64,000 bases of DNA, from contig NZ_JBHUQE010000007.1 in assembly GCF_042687825.1 (NCBI RefSeq), forward strand, positions 1 to 64,000, written 5' to 3'. Below are positions 53,474-62,539 of this stretch, piece after piece (position 1 is the stretch's first letter; each line of letters begins with the position of its first letter). The notes below the pieces were generated by a model that ran no database searches, was not told the origin of the DNA, and saw only the letters and a program-made list of their open reading frames with translations. The stretch is from Sedimentitalea sp042687825 (GTDB lineage Bacteria > Pseudomonadota > Alphaproteobacteria > Rhodobacterales > Rhodobacteraceae). Made by a program: the position numbers and the translations under genes.

Positions 53474-55363
53474 TCAATCCAGCCATTCCCAGGGTCGGGT
53501 ATAGCTGCCCAGAACGGTGGCCACCGCGGCCTCGTCCGCCCCGTGACGGCGCAACTGCGCCACCAGGCCACGCTTCTTGTCGTCGATGACGCTTTCCACC
53601 CGCGCTGCGAGGCCGGCGTCTTCCAGCGCCGCGTTGTAGACACGCGTGATCGCATGCTTGCGCAGGTCCGGCTTGAATATCTTACCGACCGCGGTCTTGG
53701 GCAACTCGTCCAGTATGGTGACATATTTGGGCCGGGCGGCACGTTCATGCACATGCACCTTGCAATACTCCAGCAGTTCCTCGGGCGTTACCGTCGCACC
53801 GTCAACCAGTTCGACAAAGGCGCAGGGCAGTTCGCCGGAATGCGCATCCGGCTGACCGATCGCCCCGGCAAAGGCCACCGCCTCGTGCCCCAATAGTGCC
53901 TCCTCGATCTCGGCGGGGTCGATATTGTGCCCGCCCCGGATGATCAGATCCTTGGCCCGGCCGGTGATCCACAGATACCCATCCGCGTCGATCCGGCCCA
54001 GATCGCCGGTGCGCAGATATTTGCCGTTGTAATACAGATCCGTGTTCTTGGCCTCTTCGGTATAAGTGTGGCCATCATAAACACCGGGATTGGAAACGCA
54101 TATTTCGCCGATCTCGTCCACCCCGGCCTCGACCGGACCGTCCGGGCGCGCGTTCAGAATGCGCACATCCGAATAGGGAAAGGGAATGCCGATGGACCCG
54201 ACCTTTTTTTCCCCCTCTACCGGGTTGCCAGAGACCAGACAGGTCGCTTCGGTCAGCCCATAGCCTTCGATGATCGTCACGCCGGTGGCCTTTTCAAACC
54301 GCCGGAACAGTTCCAGTGGCAGCGGCGCCGAGCCGGAAAACGCCTTCTTGATGGTCGAGATATCGGCATCCACCGGTCGCTGCATGGTGGCGGCAATGGC
54401 AGTGGGAACAGCGGCGATAAACGTGGTCCCCCAGCGCTCGTTCAGCTTCCAGAAATTGTCGATCACCCCATCGCCGCGATAGCCCTGCGGCGTCGGCAGG
54501 ACGACATGACAGCCGCAATAGACCGCCGCCATCAGCATGACGTGGCAAGCCATGACGTGAAACAGCGGCAAGGGGCACATGATGGTGTCCTCGGCCGACA
54601 GCATCAGTTCGCCGCCTACCCAGCCATTGTAGACGACACCGGAATAGGTGTGCTGCGCCACTTTCGGCATACCGGTCGTGCCACCGGTGTGAAAATGGAA
54701 CGCCACCCTGTCATCGCCACTGTCGGCGAAACTCAGGCTGGTGGGGTGGCGCGCCATCTCGCGCCCGAAATCCAGGTAATCGGCATGGGCCAGATGGGCC
54801 CGGTCCGGCATTTTCGGGCGGATCAGCGGCACGATCCAGGACTTCGGCGGGGTAAGGTACCGGTTCAGATCGACTTCCAGAACCGTGTCCACCTCGGGCG
54901 CGTGGCGCACCGCCTCAGCGACTTTCTGCGCGACATCGGTCTTGGGAAAAGGTTTGAGCGTGACCACGACCTTGGCCCGGGTTTCACGCAGGATCGAAGC
55001 GATCTGTTCGGGCTCCAGCAACGGGTTGATCGGGTTGGCAATACCAGCGATGGCAGCACCCAACAGGGTCAGAACCGTTTCGTTGCAATTGGGCAGCACG
55101 AATGCGACCACGTCGCGCTCGCCGATCCCAAGCGCACGGAACAGGTTCGCCGTCTGACAGGTCCGGCCCAACAATTGCGACCAGTTCAGCGTCTCGGCCT
55201 TGTCCTTCGGGCCGGACAGGATCTGGAAACTGACGGCCTTGTAATCGGGATACCGCTGGGCTGTGCCCGACAGCATCTGATATAGGGTCCTGGGAACATC
55301 CCGCTCGGCCCAAGGCATCTCGTTTTCGATGGCATTGCGGTCTGCCATATTCGCGATGGACAT
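53474..55363 (-). CDS. Acyl-CoA synthetase (AMP-forming)
   Basis: Adenylate-forming acid-CoA ligase of 629 residues. Motifs in order: A3 'HFHTGGTTGMPKVAQHTYSG' (about 257-276), A5 'GYGLTEATCLVSGNPV', A7 'YLRTGDLGRIDADGYLWITG', A8 'GRAKDLIIRGGHNIDPAEIE', and A10 'PKTAVGKIFKPDLR' with the catalytic Lys. The central region matches the long-chain or general acyl-CoA synthetase group; the acid is not predictable. The ATG at 55363 is chosen; a second ATG at 55348 is possible. No beta-oxidation genes are adjacent. The 296-nt upstream gap contains a stable hairpin (55551-55572). Confidence 0.9.
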   Translation of the reverse strand: MSIANMADRNAIENEMPWAERDVPRTLYQMLSGTAQRYPDYKAVSFQILSGPKDKAETLNWSQLLGRTCQTANLFRALGIGERDVVAFVLPNCNETVLTLLGAAIAGIANPINPLLEPEQIASILRETRAKVVVTLKPFPKTDVAQKVAEAVRHAPEVDTVLEVDLNRYLTPPKSWIVPLIRPKMPDRAHLAHADYLDFGREMARHPTSLSFADSGDDRVAFHFHTGGTTGMPKVAQHTYSGVVYNGWVGGELMLSAEDTIMCPLPLFHVMACHVMLMAAVYCGCHVVLPTPQGYRGDGVIDNFWKLNERWGTTFIAAVPTAIAATMQRPVDADISTIKKAFSGSAPLPLELFRRFEKATGVTIIEGYGLTEATCLVSGNPVEGEKKVGSIGIPFPYSDVRILNARPDGPVEAGVDEIGEICVSNPGVYDGHTYTEEAKNTDLYYNGKYLRTGDLGRIDADGYLWITGRAKDLIIRGGHNIDPAEIEEALLGHEAVAFAGAIGQPDAHSGELPCAFVELVDGATVTPEELLEYCKVHVHERAARPKYVTILDELPKTAVGKIFKPDLRKHAITRVYNAALEDAGLAARVESVIDDKKRGLVAQLRRHGADEAAVATVLGSYTRPWEWLD

Positions 55364-55550
55364 GCCGTCATTCTCCCCTGTTTCCCGGTTTCCGGTGTTG
55401 TTTCTGCCCCCAGAGTGGTCGGAAACCGCGCGTCGCGCAAGCATGCCCCTGCGGCCGCGAGCGGGGAACCGGTCTGTGACGTTGCGCCACATCCCCGTCG
55501 CCGCATCGTCGCAGCCCTGGCCAAACCGGGACCACAGTGGCAATCCCGCC

Positions 55551-55572
55551 GCGTTTTCCCGAAGGAAAACGC
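55551..55572 (-). terminator. Stable UUCG-tetraloop hairpin downstream of the ABC exporter
   Basis: Perfect 9-bp arms GCGTTTTCC/GGAAAACGC enclose TTCG on the minus strand, a C(UUCG)G loop of exceptional stability. It lies 87 nt past the exporter stop and upstream of the acyl-CoA synthetase. It lacks a U-tract, so Rho-assisted termination or 3' end protection is more likely than intrinsic termination. Confidence 0.5.
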
Positions 55573-55659
55573 CAAAAGCATGGCGTGGCCCGGAACGGGC
55601 CGCCGCTGGATCGACCTGCTTGGAAAAGCGGCGGACAGGGGCGTGCCCCGCCGTGCCGC

Positions 55660-57480
55660 CTATTCGGCGGCGATACCGTCGGTGAATTGCAGTCGGGCCA
55701 GCCGCGCATACAGCCCGCCCTCGGCCACCAGTTGGTCATGCGGTCCGGTGGCGACAATGCGCCCCTGGTCCAGAACGACGATGCGGTCGGCTTTTTTCAC
55801 CGTGGCCAGACGATGCGCCACGATCAGCGTGGTACGCCCCGCGCTCAGCTCGTCGACCGCATGCTGCACCGCGCGCTCGCTTTCGGCGTCCAGCGCGCTG
55901 GTGGCCTCGTCCAGCAGCAGAACCGGCGCGTCGCGCAGGATTGCCCGGGCAATGGCGATACGCTGTTTCTGCCCGCCCGACAACATGACGCCGCGTTCAC
56001 CGACAAAACTGTCATATCCCTGCGGCAGCGCTGAAATAAAGTCATGCGCGGCGGCGGCGCGGGCGGCGGCCTCGACCTCGGCGTCGCTGGCTTCGGGGCG
56101 GCCAAAGCGGATATTCTCGCGCGCCGAAGCGGCAAAGATCACCGGATCCTGCGGCACCAGCGCGATATGCGACCGGAAATCGGCGCGCGCCAAGGCGGCC
56201 AGATCGACCCCATCCAGCGTGATCCGCCCCTGATCGGGGTCGTAAAAGCGCTGGATCAGCTGGATGATCGTGGTCTTGCCCGCCCCCGAAGGGCCGACAA
56301 AGGCCACGGTTTCCCCGGGCGCGATCTGCAGGGACACGTTCTGCAGCGCCGCGGTCTCGGGGCGCGCCGGATAGCGAAAGGACACGTCCTGGAACGCGAT
56401 CTCGCCGCGCACCGGGCGCGCCAGTTGCGCCGGCTGCGTCGGGTCGCTGACCGTGTCGATGCTTTGCAGCAGCTCGATCAGACGCTCGGTGGCCCCTGCT
56501 GCGCGCTGCAGCTCGCCCCAGATTTCCGACAAGGCCGCCACCGACCCGGCCACCATCACCGAATAGATCACGAACTGGATCAGCGTGCCCTCGGTCATCG
56601 CACCGGACCGCACGTCATGGGCCCCCATCCACAGCACCCCGACAATGCCGGTAAAGACCAGAAAGATCACGATCACCGTCATCAGCGCGCGCGTACGGAT
56701 ACGCCGGCGCGACACGTCATATGCGGTTTCGGTCATCTCGGCGAATTGTGCCCGGCTGGCCGCCTCGTGGGTAAAGGACTGGACGGTCTGCACCGCTCCC
56801 AGCGCCTCGGACGCATTGCCGGAACTGGCGGCGATCCAGTCTTGGTTCTCGCGGCTGATCGCCCGCAGACGCCGCCCCAGCACCAGAATCGGCACCACCA
56901 CCACCGGAACGATCAACAGGACCAGCCCGGTCAGCTTGCCCGAGGTCAGCAGCATCAGCACCAGCCCGCCCAGGAAAATCAGCAGATTGCGCAGCGCGAT
57001 CGAGATCGACGAGCCCAGAACCGACTGGATCAGCGTGGTGTCCGTGGTGATCCGGCTCAGGACCTCGCCGGTCATGATCTTTTCAAAGAATTCCGGGCTC
57101 ATGCCGATCACCCGGTCAAACACCGCCATCCGGATATCGGCCACGACGCGTTCGCCCAGCCGGGTGACCAGCGCATAGCGCAGCCCGGTGCCCAGCGCCA
57201 GCAGCCCGGCAATCGCCAGTGCGGCCAGGAAATACTGGTCCAGAACCGCAGCGTCTGCGATGCGGAAATTGTCGACCACCCGGCGCACGGCCAGGGGCAG
57301 GGTCAAGGACAGGCAGGCGGTCAGGATCAGCGCCAGCCCCGACGCCAGGATCAGTCCGCGATAGGGCGCCATGAACGGCCAGAGTGCCTGCAACCCGCCT
57401 ATACGCTTGGAACGCGCGCGCTCGTCGCTGGCGCCGGGCGCGGTGGCGGACGCGGATCGGGCGGTCTGTCGTCGTGCCAT
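55660..57480 (-). CDS. ABC exporter (fused membrane and ATPase domains)
   Basis: Half-size ABC exporter of 606 residues, acting as a homodimer in the inner membrane. The first 330 or so residues form a six-helix ABC_membrane domain preceded by a basic N-terminal tail. The ATPase domain has Walker A 'GPSGAGKTT', Q-loop 'ALVPQDPVIFAASARENI', signature 'LSGGQKQR', Walker B 'VLLLDEATSALD' and the His in 'IVAHRLATV'. It resembles MsbA/BmrA-type lipid or drug exporters; the cargo is unknown. It diverges from the 57763 gene across 282 nt in which I see no other feature. Confidence 0.92.
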   Translation of the reverse strand: MARRQTARSASATAPGASDERARSKRIGGLQALWPFMAPYRGLILASGLALILTACLSLTLPLAVRRVVDNFRIADAAVLDQYFLAALAIAGLLALGTGLRYALVTRLGERVVADIRMAVFDRVIGMSPEFFEKIMTGEVLSRITTDTTLIQSVLGSSISIALRNLLIFLGGLVLMLLTSGKLTGLVLLIVPVVVVPILVLGRRLRAISRENQDWIAASSGNASEALGAVQTVQSFTHEAASRAQFAEMTETAYDVSRRRIRTRALMTVIVIFLVFTGIVGVLWMGAHDVRSGAMTEGTLIQFVIYSVMVAGSVAALSEIWGELQRAAGATERLIELLQSIDTVSDPTQPAQLARPVRGEIAFQDVSFRYPARPETAALQNVSLQIAPGETVAFVGPSGAGKTTIIQLIQRFYDPDQGRITLDGVDLAALARADFRSHIALVPQDPVIFAASARENIRFGRPEASDAEVEAAARAAAAHDFISALPQGYDSFVGERGVMLSGGQKQRIAIARAILRDAPVLLLDEATSALDAESERAVQHAVDELSAGRTTLIVAHRLATVKKADRIVVLDQGRIVATGPHDQLVAEGGLYARLARLQFTDGIAAE

Positions 57481-57762
57481 TGCGGGTCCTCATGTCGTGC
57501 TGCAGGTTGCCCATGCGGCGCATCGGCATTCTGGCCACGCTACATGGCCGGGCCGGGCCGCGGGGTCAAGCGGTCAGTTGCCGCGCCGAAACCGGCCGGC
57601 AATGCGGCCGATCGCGCGCCGCGCTCGTTGCCGGAGTATCGGACCGGCCCGGATACCTGCGAAACGCCCTGCCGCCCCGGGCCTGTCCGGGGATTTGACC
57701 GCAGGGTCACAAAACGATAGCTGATAGAACAAAAGAACAGCGAGAGTAGCCGAACGCGCGAC

Positions 57763-58638
57763 ATGCAGGTGATAGTCCACACAGGAGCGCATTGTACCGA
57801 CGACGACAGGCTGTTGAAGTGTCTGCTGCGCAACAAGCAAAGCTTTTCCCGGCGCGGCATCGCCGTTCCCGGCCCCGGCAAGTATCGCGAGTTGCTGGGC
57901 CACTCGTTTCGGGCGATGGCTGACACGGCCCCCGCCGCCGATGCGCGCGATGTACTGCTGGATGCGTTTCTGGATGACGAGACCGCCGACCGGATCGTGC
58001 TGTCGGACACCTTCTTTTTCGGCTCGAAACGCGCCGCCGTGATCGACGGTCATTTCTATCCCGCCGCGCCCCGGCGAATTGCGCATCTGCGACAGCTGTT
58101 CCCGGGGGACAGGCTCGAGATATTTATGGCCTTGCGCAACCCCGCCAGCTTTCTGCCGGCGATTCTGGGGCCGGTGACTCGCCCGGAACTGACCGAGGTT
58201 CTGGGTGGGCTGGACCCGCGCCAGCTGCGCTGGTCCGACTGCCTGGGACGCATTCGGGCAGCGGCGCCGGACATCCCCCTCACGATCTGGTGCAACGAGG
58301 ACACGCCGCTGATCTGGGCCCCGATCATACGCGAGATGGCAGGGCTGGCGCCGGGCGAAAAGATTGTCGGCGGCTTCGATCTGCTGGCCACGATCATGAC
58401 CGCCGAGGGCATGCAGGCATTCCGAGCGCATCTGCACAAGCACCCGCGCCTGCCGGAGCCCGAGAAACGCGATGTGATGATCGAATTTCTGGAAAAATAC
58501 GCCATTGCCGAACGGCTGGAAGAAGAGCTGGATCTGCCGGGCTGGACCGATAAACTGGTCGAGGAACTGACCGAGATTTATGATCGCGATGTCCAGCGCA
58601 TTCAGGACATGCCCGGCATCCGGATGCTGGTCCCCTGA
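57763..58638 (+). CDS. Hypothetical protein, possibly sulfotransferase-like
   Basis: A 291-residue protein I cannot assign firmly. It opens 'MQVIVHTGAHCTDDDRLLKC', which resembles in position and length the PAPS-binding loop region of sulfotransferases (HIGxxKTGTT-type), but lacks the key Lys-Thr. 'LEIFMALRNPASFLPAIL' (about 119-136) resembles the family's Arg-containing second nucleotide motif. A Glu-rich helical C-terminal part follows. No signal peptide or membrane segment is present. It lies 61 nt upstream of modA and may share its transcript. An inactive or altered sulfotransferase fold is inferred, not shown. Confidence 0.75.
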   Translation: MQVIVHTGAHCTDDDRLLKCLLRNKQSFSRRGIAVPGPGKYRELLGHSFRAMADTAPAADARDVLLDAFLDDETADRIVLSDTFFFGSKRAAVIDGHFYPAAPRRIAHLRQLFPGDRLEIFMALRNPASFLPAILGPVTRPELTEVLGGLDPRQLRWSDCLGRIRAAAPDIPLTIWCNEDTPLIWAPIIREMAGLAPGEKIVGGFDLLATIMTAEGMQAFRAHLHKHPRLPEPEKRDVMIEFLEKYAIAERLEEELDLPGWTDKLVEELTEIYDRDVQRIQDMPGIRMLVP

Positions 58639-58699
58639 ACGGATGTCGCCATATCCGCCAGCACCTGGCGCGGCCTTGGGGCACGCCGATGGGGTCCCG

Positions 58700-59518
58700 A
58701 TGCCCAACCCGCTGACCCGCCCCTGGACCCGACGCACCTGGCTGGCCGGATTGGCGGCGCTGGCGCTGGCACCGGCCCTGCCCCGGACCGCAACCGCGGA
58801 TCGGCAGGCCGAACCGGTAACGGTTTTTGCCGCCGCCAGCCTCAAGGACGCGATGGACGAGATCGCCGAACTCTACCGCACAGCCGGTGGCTCGGTGCAG
58901 ATCTCGTTTGCCGGCAGCTCGACCCTGGCGCGCCAGATCCAGCATGGCGCGCCGGCGCATGTGTTTGTCTCGGCCAATGCCGGCTGGATGGACGCATTGC
59001 AGCGTGACGGGCTGATCGAACCGGCCAGCCGCGTCGATCTGCTGACCAACCGCCTGGTGCTGATCGCCGCCGCCGCAGCGGACGGCCCCACCGATCCGGA
59101 GCCGGTGGAACGGCTCGATCTGGCCGGCATCCTGGGCGAGGGACGGCTGGCGATGGCGCTGATCGACGCGGTGCCCGCCGGGCTGTACGGACGGGCAGCC
59201 CTGCAATCGCTGGGCCTGTGGGACGCGGTGCGCGACCGCATCGCCCAGGCCGACAACGTGCGCGCCGCTCTGATGCTGGTGGCGATGCAAGAGGCTCCGC
59301 TGGGCATCGTCTATGCCACCGACGCCCTGGCCGACCCCCGGGTTCGCATCGTCGCGAGTTTTGCCGCCGGCAGCCATCCGCCGATCCGCTATCCGGCGGC
59401 GATTGTGGCAGGGACGCCCGCGCGTTCGGCTCAGGCGTTTCTCGACTTTCTGCGCGGCCCCGAAGCAGGCGCCGTGTTCCTGCGCCATGGCTTTGGCCTG
59501 GCCGGGGCGCAACCGTGA
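58700..59518 (+). CDS. modA: Molybdate-binding protein
   Basis: Periplasmic binding protein (272 residues) of the molybdate/tungstate importer. An N-terminal signal with paired arginines ('TRRTWLAGLAALALAPALP') precedes the mature start 'PVTVFAAASLKDAMDEIAEL', the standard ModA opening with Ser and Ala residues that bind the oxyanion. 'SFAGSSTLARQIQHGAPAHV' and 'YATDALADPRVRIV' are further family blocks. The start at 58700 is preferred over an upstream in-frame ATG because it gives a clean signal peptide. Its stop overlaps the modB GTG start by 4 nt. Confidence 0.93.
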   Translation: MPNPLTRPWTRRTWLAGLAALALAPALPRTATADRQAEPVTVFAAASLKDAMDEIAELYRTAGGSVQISFAGSSTLARQIQHGAPAHVFVSANAGWMDALQRDGLIEPASRVDLLTNRLVLIAAAAADGPTDPEPVERLDLAGILGEGRLAMALIDAVPAGLYGRAALQSLGLWDAVRDRIAQADNVRAALMLVAMQEAPLGIVYATDALADPRVRIVASFAAGSHPPIRYPAAIVAGTPARSAQAFLDFLRGPEAGAVFLRHGFGLAGAQP

Positions 59519-60213
59519 CCGACTGGCTGGGCCCCTCGGAATGGCAGGCGCTGGCGCTGTCGCTCAAGGTGTCGTTCTGGTCGACCCTGCTGAGCCTGCC
59601 GCCCGGCATTCTGGTCGCCTATGCCCTGGCCCGCTGGCAATTTCGCGGCAAACAGGTGCTGAACGGGCTGGTGCATCTGCCGCTGATCCTGCCGCCGGTC
59701 GCGACCGGCTACCTGCTGTTGCTGACGTTTGGCCGGCGCGGCGCCATCGGCGGCTGGCTGGAAGACACGTTCGGGCTGGTGCTGGCCTTTCGTTGGACCG
59801 GGGCGGTGCTGGCGGCGGCGATCATGGCCTTTCCGTTGCTGGTCCGGTCACTGCGGCTGGCAATCGAGGCGGTGGATCCGAAACTGGAAGAGGCCGCAGC
59901 CACTTTGGGCGCGCCGCGTGTCTGGATCTTTGCCACCATCACACTGCCGCTGATCGGTCCGGGGCTGGTCGCCGGTGCGATCCTGGCCTTTGCCAAGGCA
60001 ATGGGGGAATTCGGGGCGACGATCACCTTTGTGTCCAACATTCCCGGCCAGACCCAGACCCTGCCCTCGGCGATCTACACCTTTTTGCAGGTGCCGGGCG
60101 GCGAGCCCGCCGCGCTGCGGCTGGTGGCGATCTCGGTCGGCGTGGCGATGGCGGCCCTGCTGGTGTCGGAACTGCTGGCGCATCGCGCGGCGCGGCGGGT
60201 GGCCGGGGGATGA
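59515..60213 (+). CDS. modB: Molybdate ABC permease
   Basis: Inner-membrane permease of 232 residues with about five helices. It has 'LVHLPLILPPVATGYLLLL' and the ATPase-contact loop 'LEEAAATLGAPRVWIFATIT' (about 123-142), followed by 'AFAKAMGEFGATITFVSN', a ModB hallmark. Translation starts at a GTG (59515) that overlaps the modA stop, and its own stop overlaps modC by ATGA. The three genes are therefore tightly coupled. Confidence 0.94.
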   Translation: MTDWLGPSEWQALALSLKVSFWSTLLSLPPGILVAYALARWQFRGKQVLNGLVHLPLILPPVATGYLLLLTFGRRGAIGGWLEDTFGLVLAFRWTGAVLAAAIMAFPLLVRSLRLAIEAVDPKLEEAAATLGAPRVWIFATITLPLIGPGLVAGAILAFAKAMGEFGATITFVSNIPGQTQTLPSAIYTFLQVPGGEPAALRLVAISVGVAMAALLVSELLAHRAARRVAGG

Positions 60214-61295
60214 GCCTGTCGGTCGATATCCGCCACCGTCTGGGCAAGCTGGACCTGCACGTCGCGTTTCAGGCACCGACCGGCATCACCGCACTGTTCG
60301 GCCGTTCGGGCACCGGCAAGACCACGGTGATCAACGCCGTGGCCGGTCTGTTGCGGCCCGCCGCCGGCCGTATCACGCTGAACGGCGACGTGCTGTTTGA
60401 CTCCGGCGCCCGGCTCTCGTTGCCAGTCCACCGGCGGCGCCTGGGCTATGTCTTTCAGGACGGGCGTCTGTTTCCGCATCTGTCGGTGCGCCAGAACCTG
60501 ACCTATGGCCAGCGTTTTGCCGGCCGCGCGCCGGGGCCGTCGTTGCCCGAGGTCTGCGACCTGCTGGGCATCGGCGATCTGCTGGACCGGCGTCCCGGCG
60601 CGCTGTCGGGCGGCGAAAAGCAAAGGGTCGCGATCGGGCGCGCGCTGTTGTCCCGGCCGCGCATGCTGTTGATGGACGAACCTCTGGCGGCGCTGGATTC
60701 GGCCCGCAAGGCGGAAATCCTGCCGTTTCTGGAACGGCTGCGCGATCAGACCGAAATCCCGGTTCTGTATGTCAGCCACTCGGTGCCCGAAGTGGCCCGC
60801 CTGGCCACCACGGTGGTCGTGCTCGAGGCCGGCCGGGTGGCGCGCGCAGGAGGGGCCGAACAGGTACTGTCCGATCCGGACATGGTGCGCCAGCTGGGGC
60901 TGCGCGAGGCTGGCGCGGTGCTGCCCGCGACCGTCACCGCGCATCACGACGACGGGCTGACCGAATTGGCGGTTTCCGGCGGCCGCCTGTTCCTGCCGCG
61001 CATGGAGGCCCCGGCGGGAACCCGCACGCGGGTGCGGATCCTGGCGCATGATGTGATCTTGTCGCGCGCCGCGCCGGACGGACTGTCCGCCCTCAACATC
61101 TTGCCGGCCCGGGTCATCGCCCTGCGCGATGGCAGCGGCCCCGGTGTCATCGTACAGATGCAGACCGGCACCGACAGGTTGCTGGCCCGGATCACCCGGC
61201 GCTCGGCCGCGGCCATGGCGCTGCAAGCGGGCGATGACATTCACGCGGTGGTCAAGTCGGTATCGATCGCGCGTACCGATATCGGCACCAGCTGA
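60210..61295 (+). CDS. modC: Molybdate ABC ATPase with Mop/TOBE domain
   Basis: ATPase subunit of 361 residues. Walker A is 'GRSGTGKTT' (31-39), signature 'LSGGEKQRVAIGRALL', Walker B 'MLLMDEPLAALD', and the switch His lies in 'LYVSHSVPE'. A C-terminal Mop/TOBE region (about 285-361, 'SALNILPARVIAL...') can bind molybdate and give feedback inhibition of transport. It ends the operon and converges with gapR after 28 nt. Mo supply would serve molybdoenzymes; the gene set gives no hint which. Confidence 0.95.
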   Translation: MSLSVDIRHRLGKLDLHVAFQAPTGITALFGRSGTGKTTVINAVAGLLRPAAGRITLNGDVLFDSGARLSLPVHRRRLGYVFQDGRLFPHLSVRQNLTYGQRFAGRAPGPSLPEVCDLLGIGDLLDRRPGALSGGEKQRVAIGRALLSRPRMLLMDEPLAALDSARKAEILPFLERLRDQTEIPVLYVSHSVPEVARLATTVVVLEAGRVARAGGAEQVLSDPDMVRQLGLREAGAVLPATVTAHHDDGLTELAVSGGRLFLPRMEAPAGTRTRVRILAHDVILSRAAPDGLSALNILPARVIALRDGSGPGVIVQMQTGTDRLLARITRRSAAAMALQAGDDIHAVVKSVSIARTDIGTS

Positions 61296-61323
61296 TCCCG
61301 GTCACCGGACGCCCCAGCGCCGA

Positions 61324-61581
61324 TCACATGCCCAGCGCTTCCTTGTACATGTCCAGAATCGCCTCTTCCTCGGCAATGTCGTCCTTGTCGCGCTTGCGCA
61401 GCGCGATGACCTTGCGCATCACCTTGGTGTCGTAACCGCGCGCCTTGGCCTCGGCCATCACCTCTTTCTGCTGGTCGGCAATGTCCTTTTTCTCGGCCTC
61501 CAGCCGCTCGACCCGCTCGATGAACTGGCGCAGTTCGTTGGCAGTCACACGATAGCTGGTGTCGGTATTCGTATCGCTCAT
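61324..61581 (-). CDS. gapR: GapR homologue (DUF2312/UPF0335)
   Basis: Small nucleoid protein of 85 residues, homologous to Caulobacter GapR, which binds overtwisted, A/T-rich DNA ahead of replication forks and stimulates type II topoisomerases. Visible marks are 'LRQFIERVERLEAEKKDI' (17-34) and 'EVMAEAKARGYDTKVMRKVI' (44-63), then 'EEEAILDMYKEALG' at the C-terminus. It is a nearly all-helical, strongly charged protein with coiled-coil character. Single gene, diverging from a small membrane protein gene over 184 nt. Confidence 0.92.
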   Translation of the reverse strand: MSDTNTDTSYRVTANELRQFIERVERLEAEKKDIADQQKEVMAEAKARGYDTKVMRKVIALRKRDKDDIAEEEAILDMYKEALGM

Positions 61582-61765
61582 TCGCAGGGCTCCATCGGTG
61601 ATCGGTTCACAGGAACCAGCGGGATAGCGCCGTGCCCGATGGGCTGCAAGGCGGAATACGCAGCCGTCAGACCTCCCTGCGCCGAAAGCGCCGCAGGCGA
61701 ACCCGGTTGCACGAGCGCGACCGATCCGCTAGGCGCGATACAGGCAATCGAACTCGGAGAAGGCG

Positions 61766-61984
61766 ATGTTTGAAATGATGATCTGGGCCGGCGCAGCCCT
61801 GTCCCTGGTCGGACTTGCAGGTCTTGTCTGGTGCATTCTGCGCGTCGCCAAGGCCCGCCGCGCCAAGCTGAGCGATGCCGAGATGCGCGCCACCCTGCAG
61901 GCGGTGCTGCCGATGAACATGGCGGCGCTGTTCCTGTCAGTGATCGGTCTGATGCTGGTGGTGGTCGGGATCATTCTGGGCTAG
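61766..61984 (+). CDS. Small two-helix membrane protein
   Basis: A 72-residue protein with two hydrophobic helices (about 5-27 and 49-71) joined by a basic/acidic linker ('RVAKARRAKLSDAEMRATLQ'). Both ends would lie on the same side of the inner membrane. It has a GGAGAAGG ribosome-binding site 5-8 nt upstream. I do not recognise a family. Confidence 0.72.
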   Translation: MFEMMIWAGAALSLVGLAGLVWCILRVAKARRAKLSDAEMRATLQAVLPMNMAALFLSVIGLMLVVVGIILG

Positions 61985-62059
61985 ACCCCGGCCCCGCATT
62001 CAGGCCTTTGTCGCCGGACCGGCTCTGTCGGCCTGAACCATCGTCAAACCTGCGCCGGT

Positions 62060-62275
62060 TCAGACGGGCATGTTGTCAAAACGGGCCTCGATCACCTCTT
62101 CGACAAGCGCTGCCTCAAGGCGGCGCAAGCGCGCCGGCACCGGTTCGCCCTGTTCGGCCATCCTGTCCAGAACCCGGGCAAACTGAGGCTGCAGCGCCAG
62201 ACGCTGATCGGCCGCGGCCCCGGCGATCTGCCGTTCCATGCTTTCCGCAGTCATCTTGAGTTCTTCGTAGGTCAT
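62060..62275 (-). CDS. Small acidic helical hypothetical protein
   Basis: A 71-residue soluble protein, predicted as two or three helices ('MTYEELKMTAESMERQIAGA' and 'PARLRRLEAALVEEVIEARF'). It has a GGGAGAA ribosome-binding site before the ATG at 62275. The longer frame upstream to 62476 runs through an A/T-rich promoter region and is rejected. It diverges from the persulfide dioxygenase gene. Function unknown; it may share regulation with the sulfur genes. Confidence 0.65.
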   Translation of the reverse strand: MTYEELKMTAESMERQIAGAAADQRLALQPQFARVLDRMAEQGEPVPARLRRLEAALVEEVIEARFDNMPV

Positions 62276-62484
62276 TTGAGTTCTCCCCGTTTGGCCTGCC
62301 CTGCCTGCCCCCCGATGGTAACAAAGGCGCGACAGGCATGCCCCCGATCTTGGCTTCGCGGTTCCTGTCTCAGTAAGCATCATAACACAACTTAAAGCAG
62401 ATTTCACCCGCTGTATAGACTTTTGCACGGGCACTGTTCCGCTGCTTTGACACATATCAAATTCCAAATTCTTCATGAAAAGCT

Positions 62485-62515
62485 TGAAACATATGCACTA
62501 AAAAATATATGTTTC
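62485..62515 (+). promoter_or_regulatory. Operator/promoter of the persulfide dioxygenase operon
   Basis: GAAACATAT (62486-62494) and ATATGTTTC (62507-62515) are perfect inverted arms 12 nt apart. They coincide with a promoter-like pair TTGAAA (62485-62490) and ATATGT (62507-62512), spacer 16. The ATG is 24 nt downstream of the repeat. A repressor on this site would block transcription directly. Related genes elsewhere are controlled by sulfide-responsive ArsR-type repressors (BigR/SqrR). Confidence 0.5.
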
Positions 62516-62539
62516 TCGGGAAAGCCGGGAGAACGCCAC

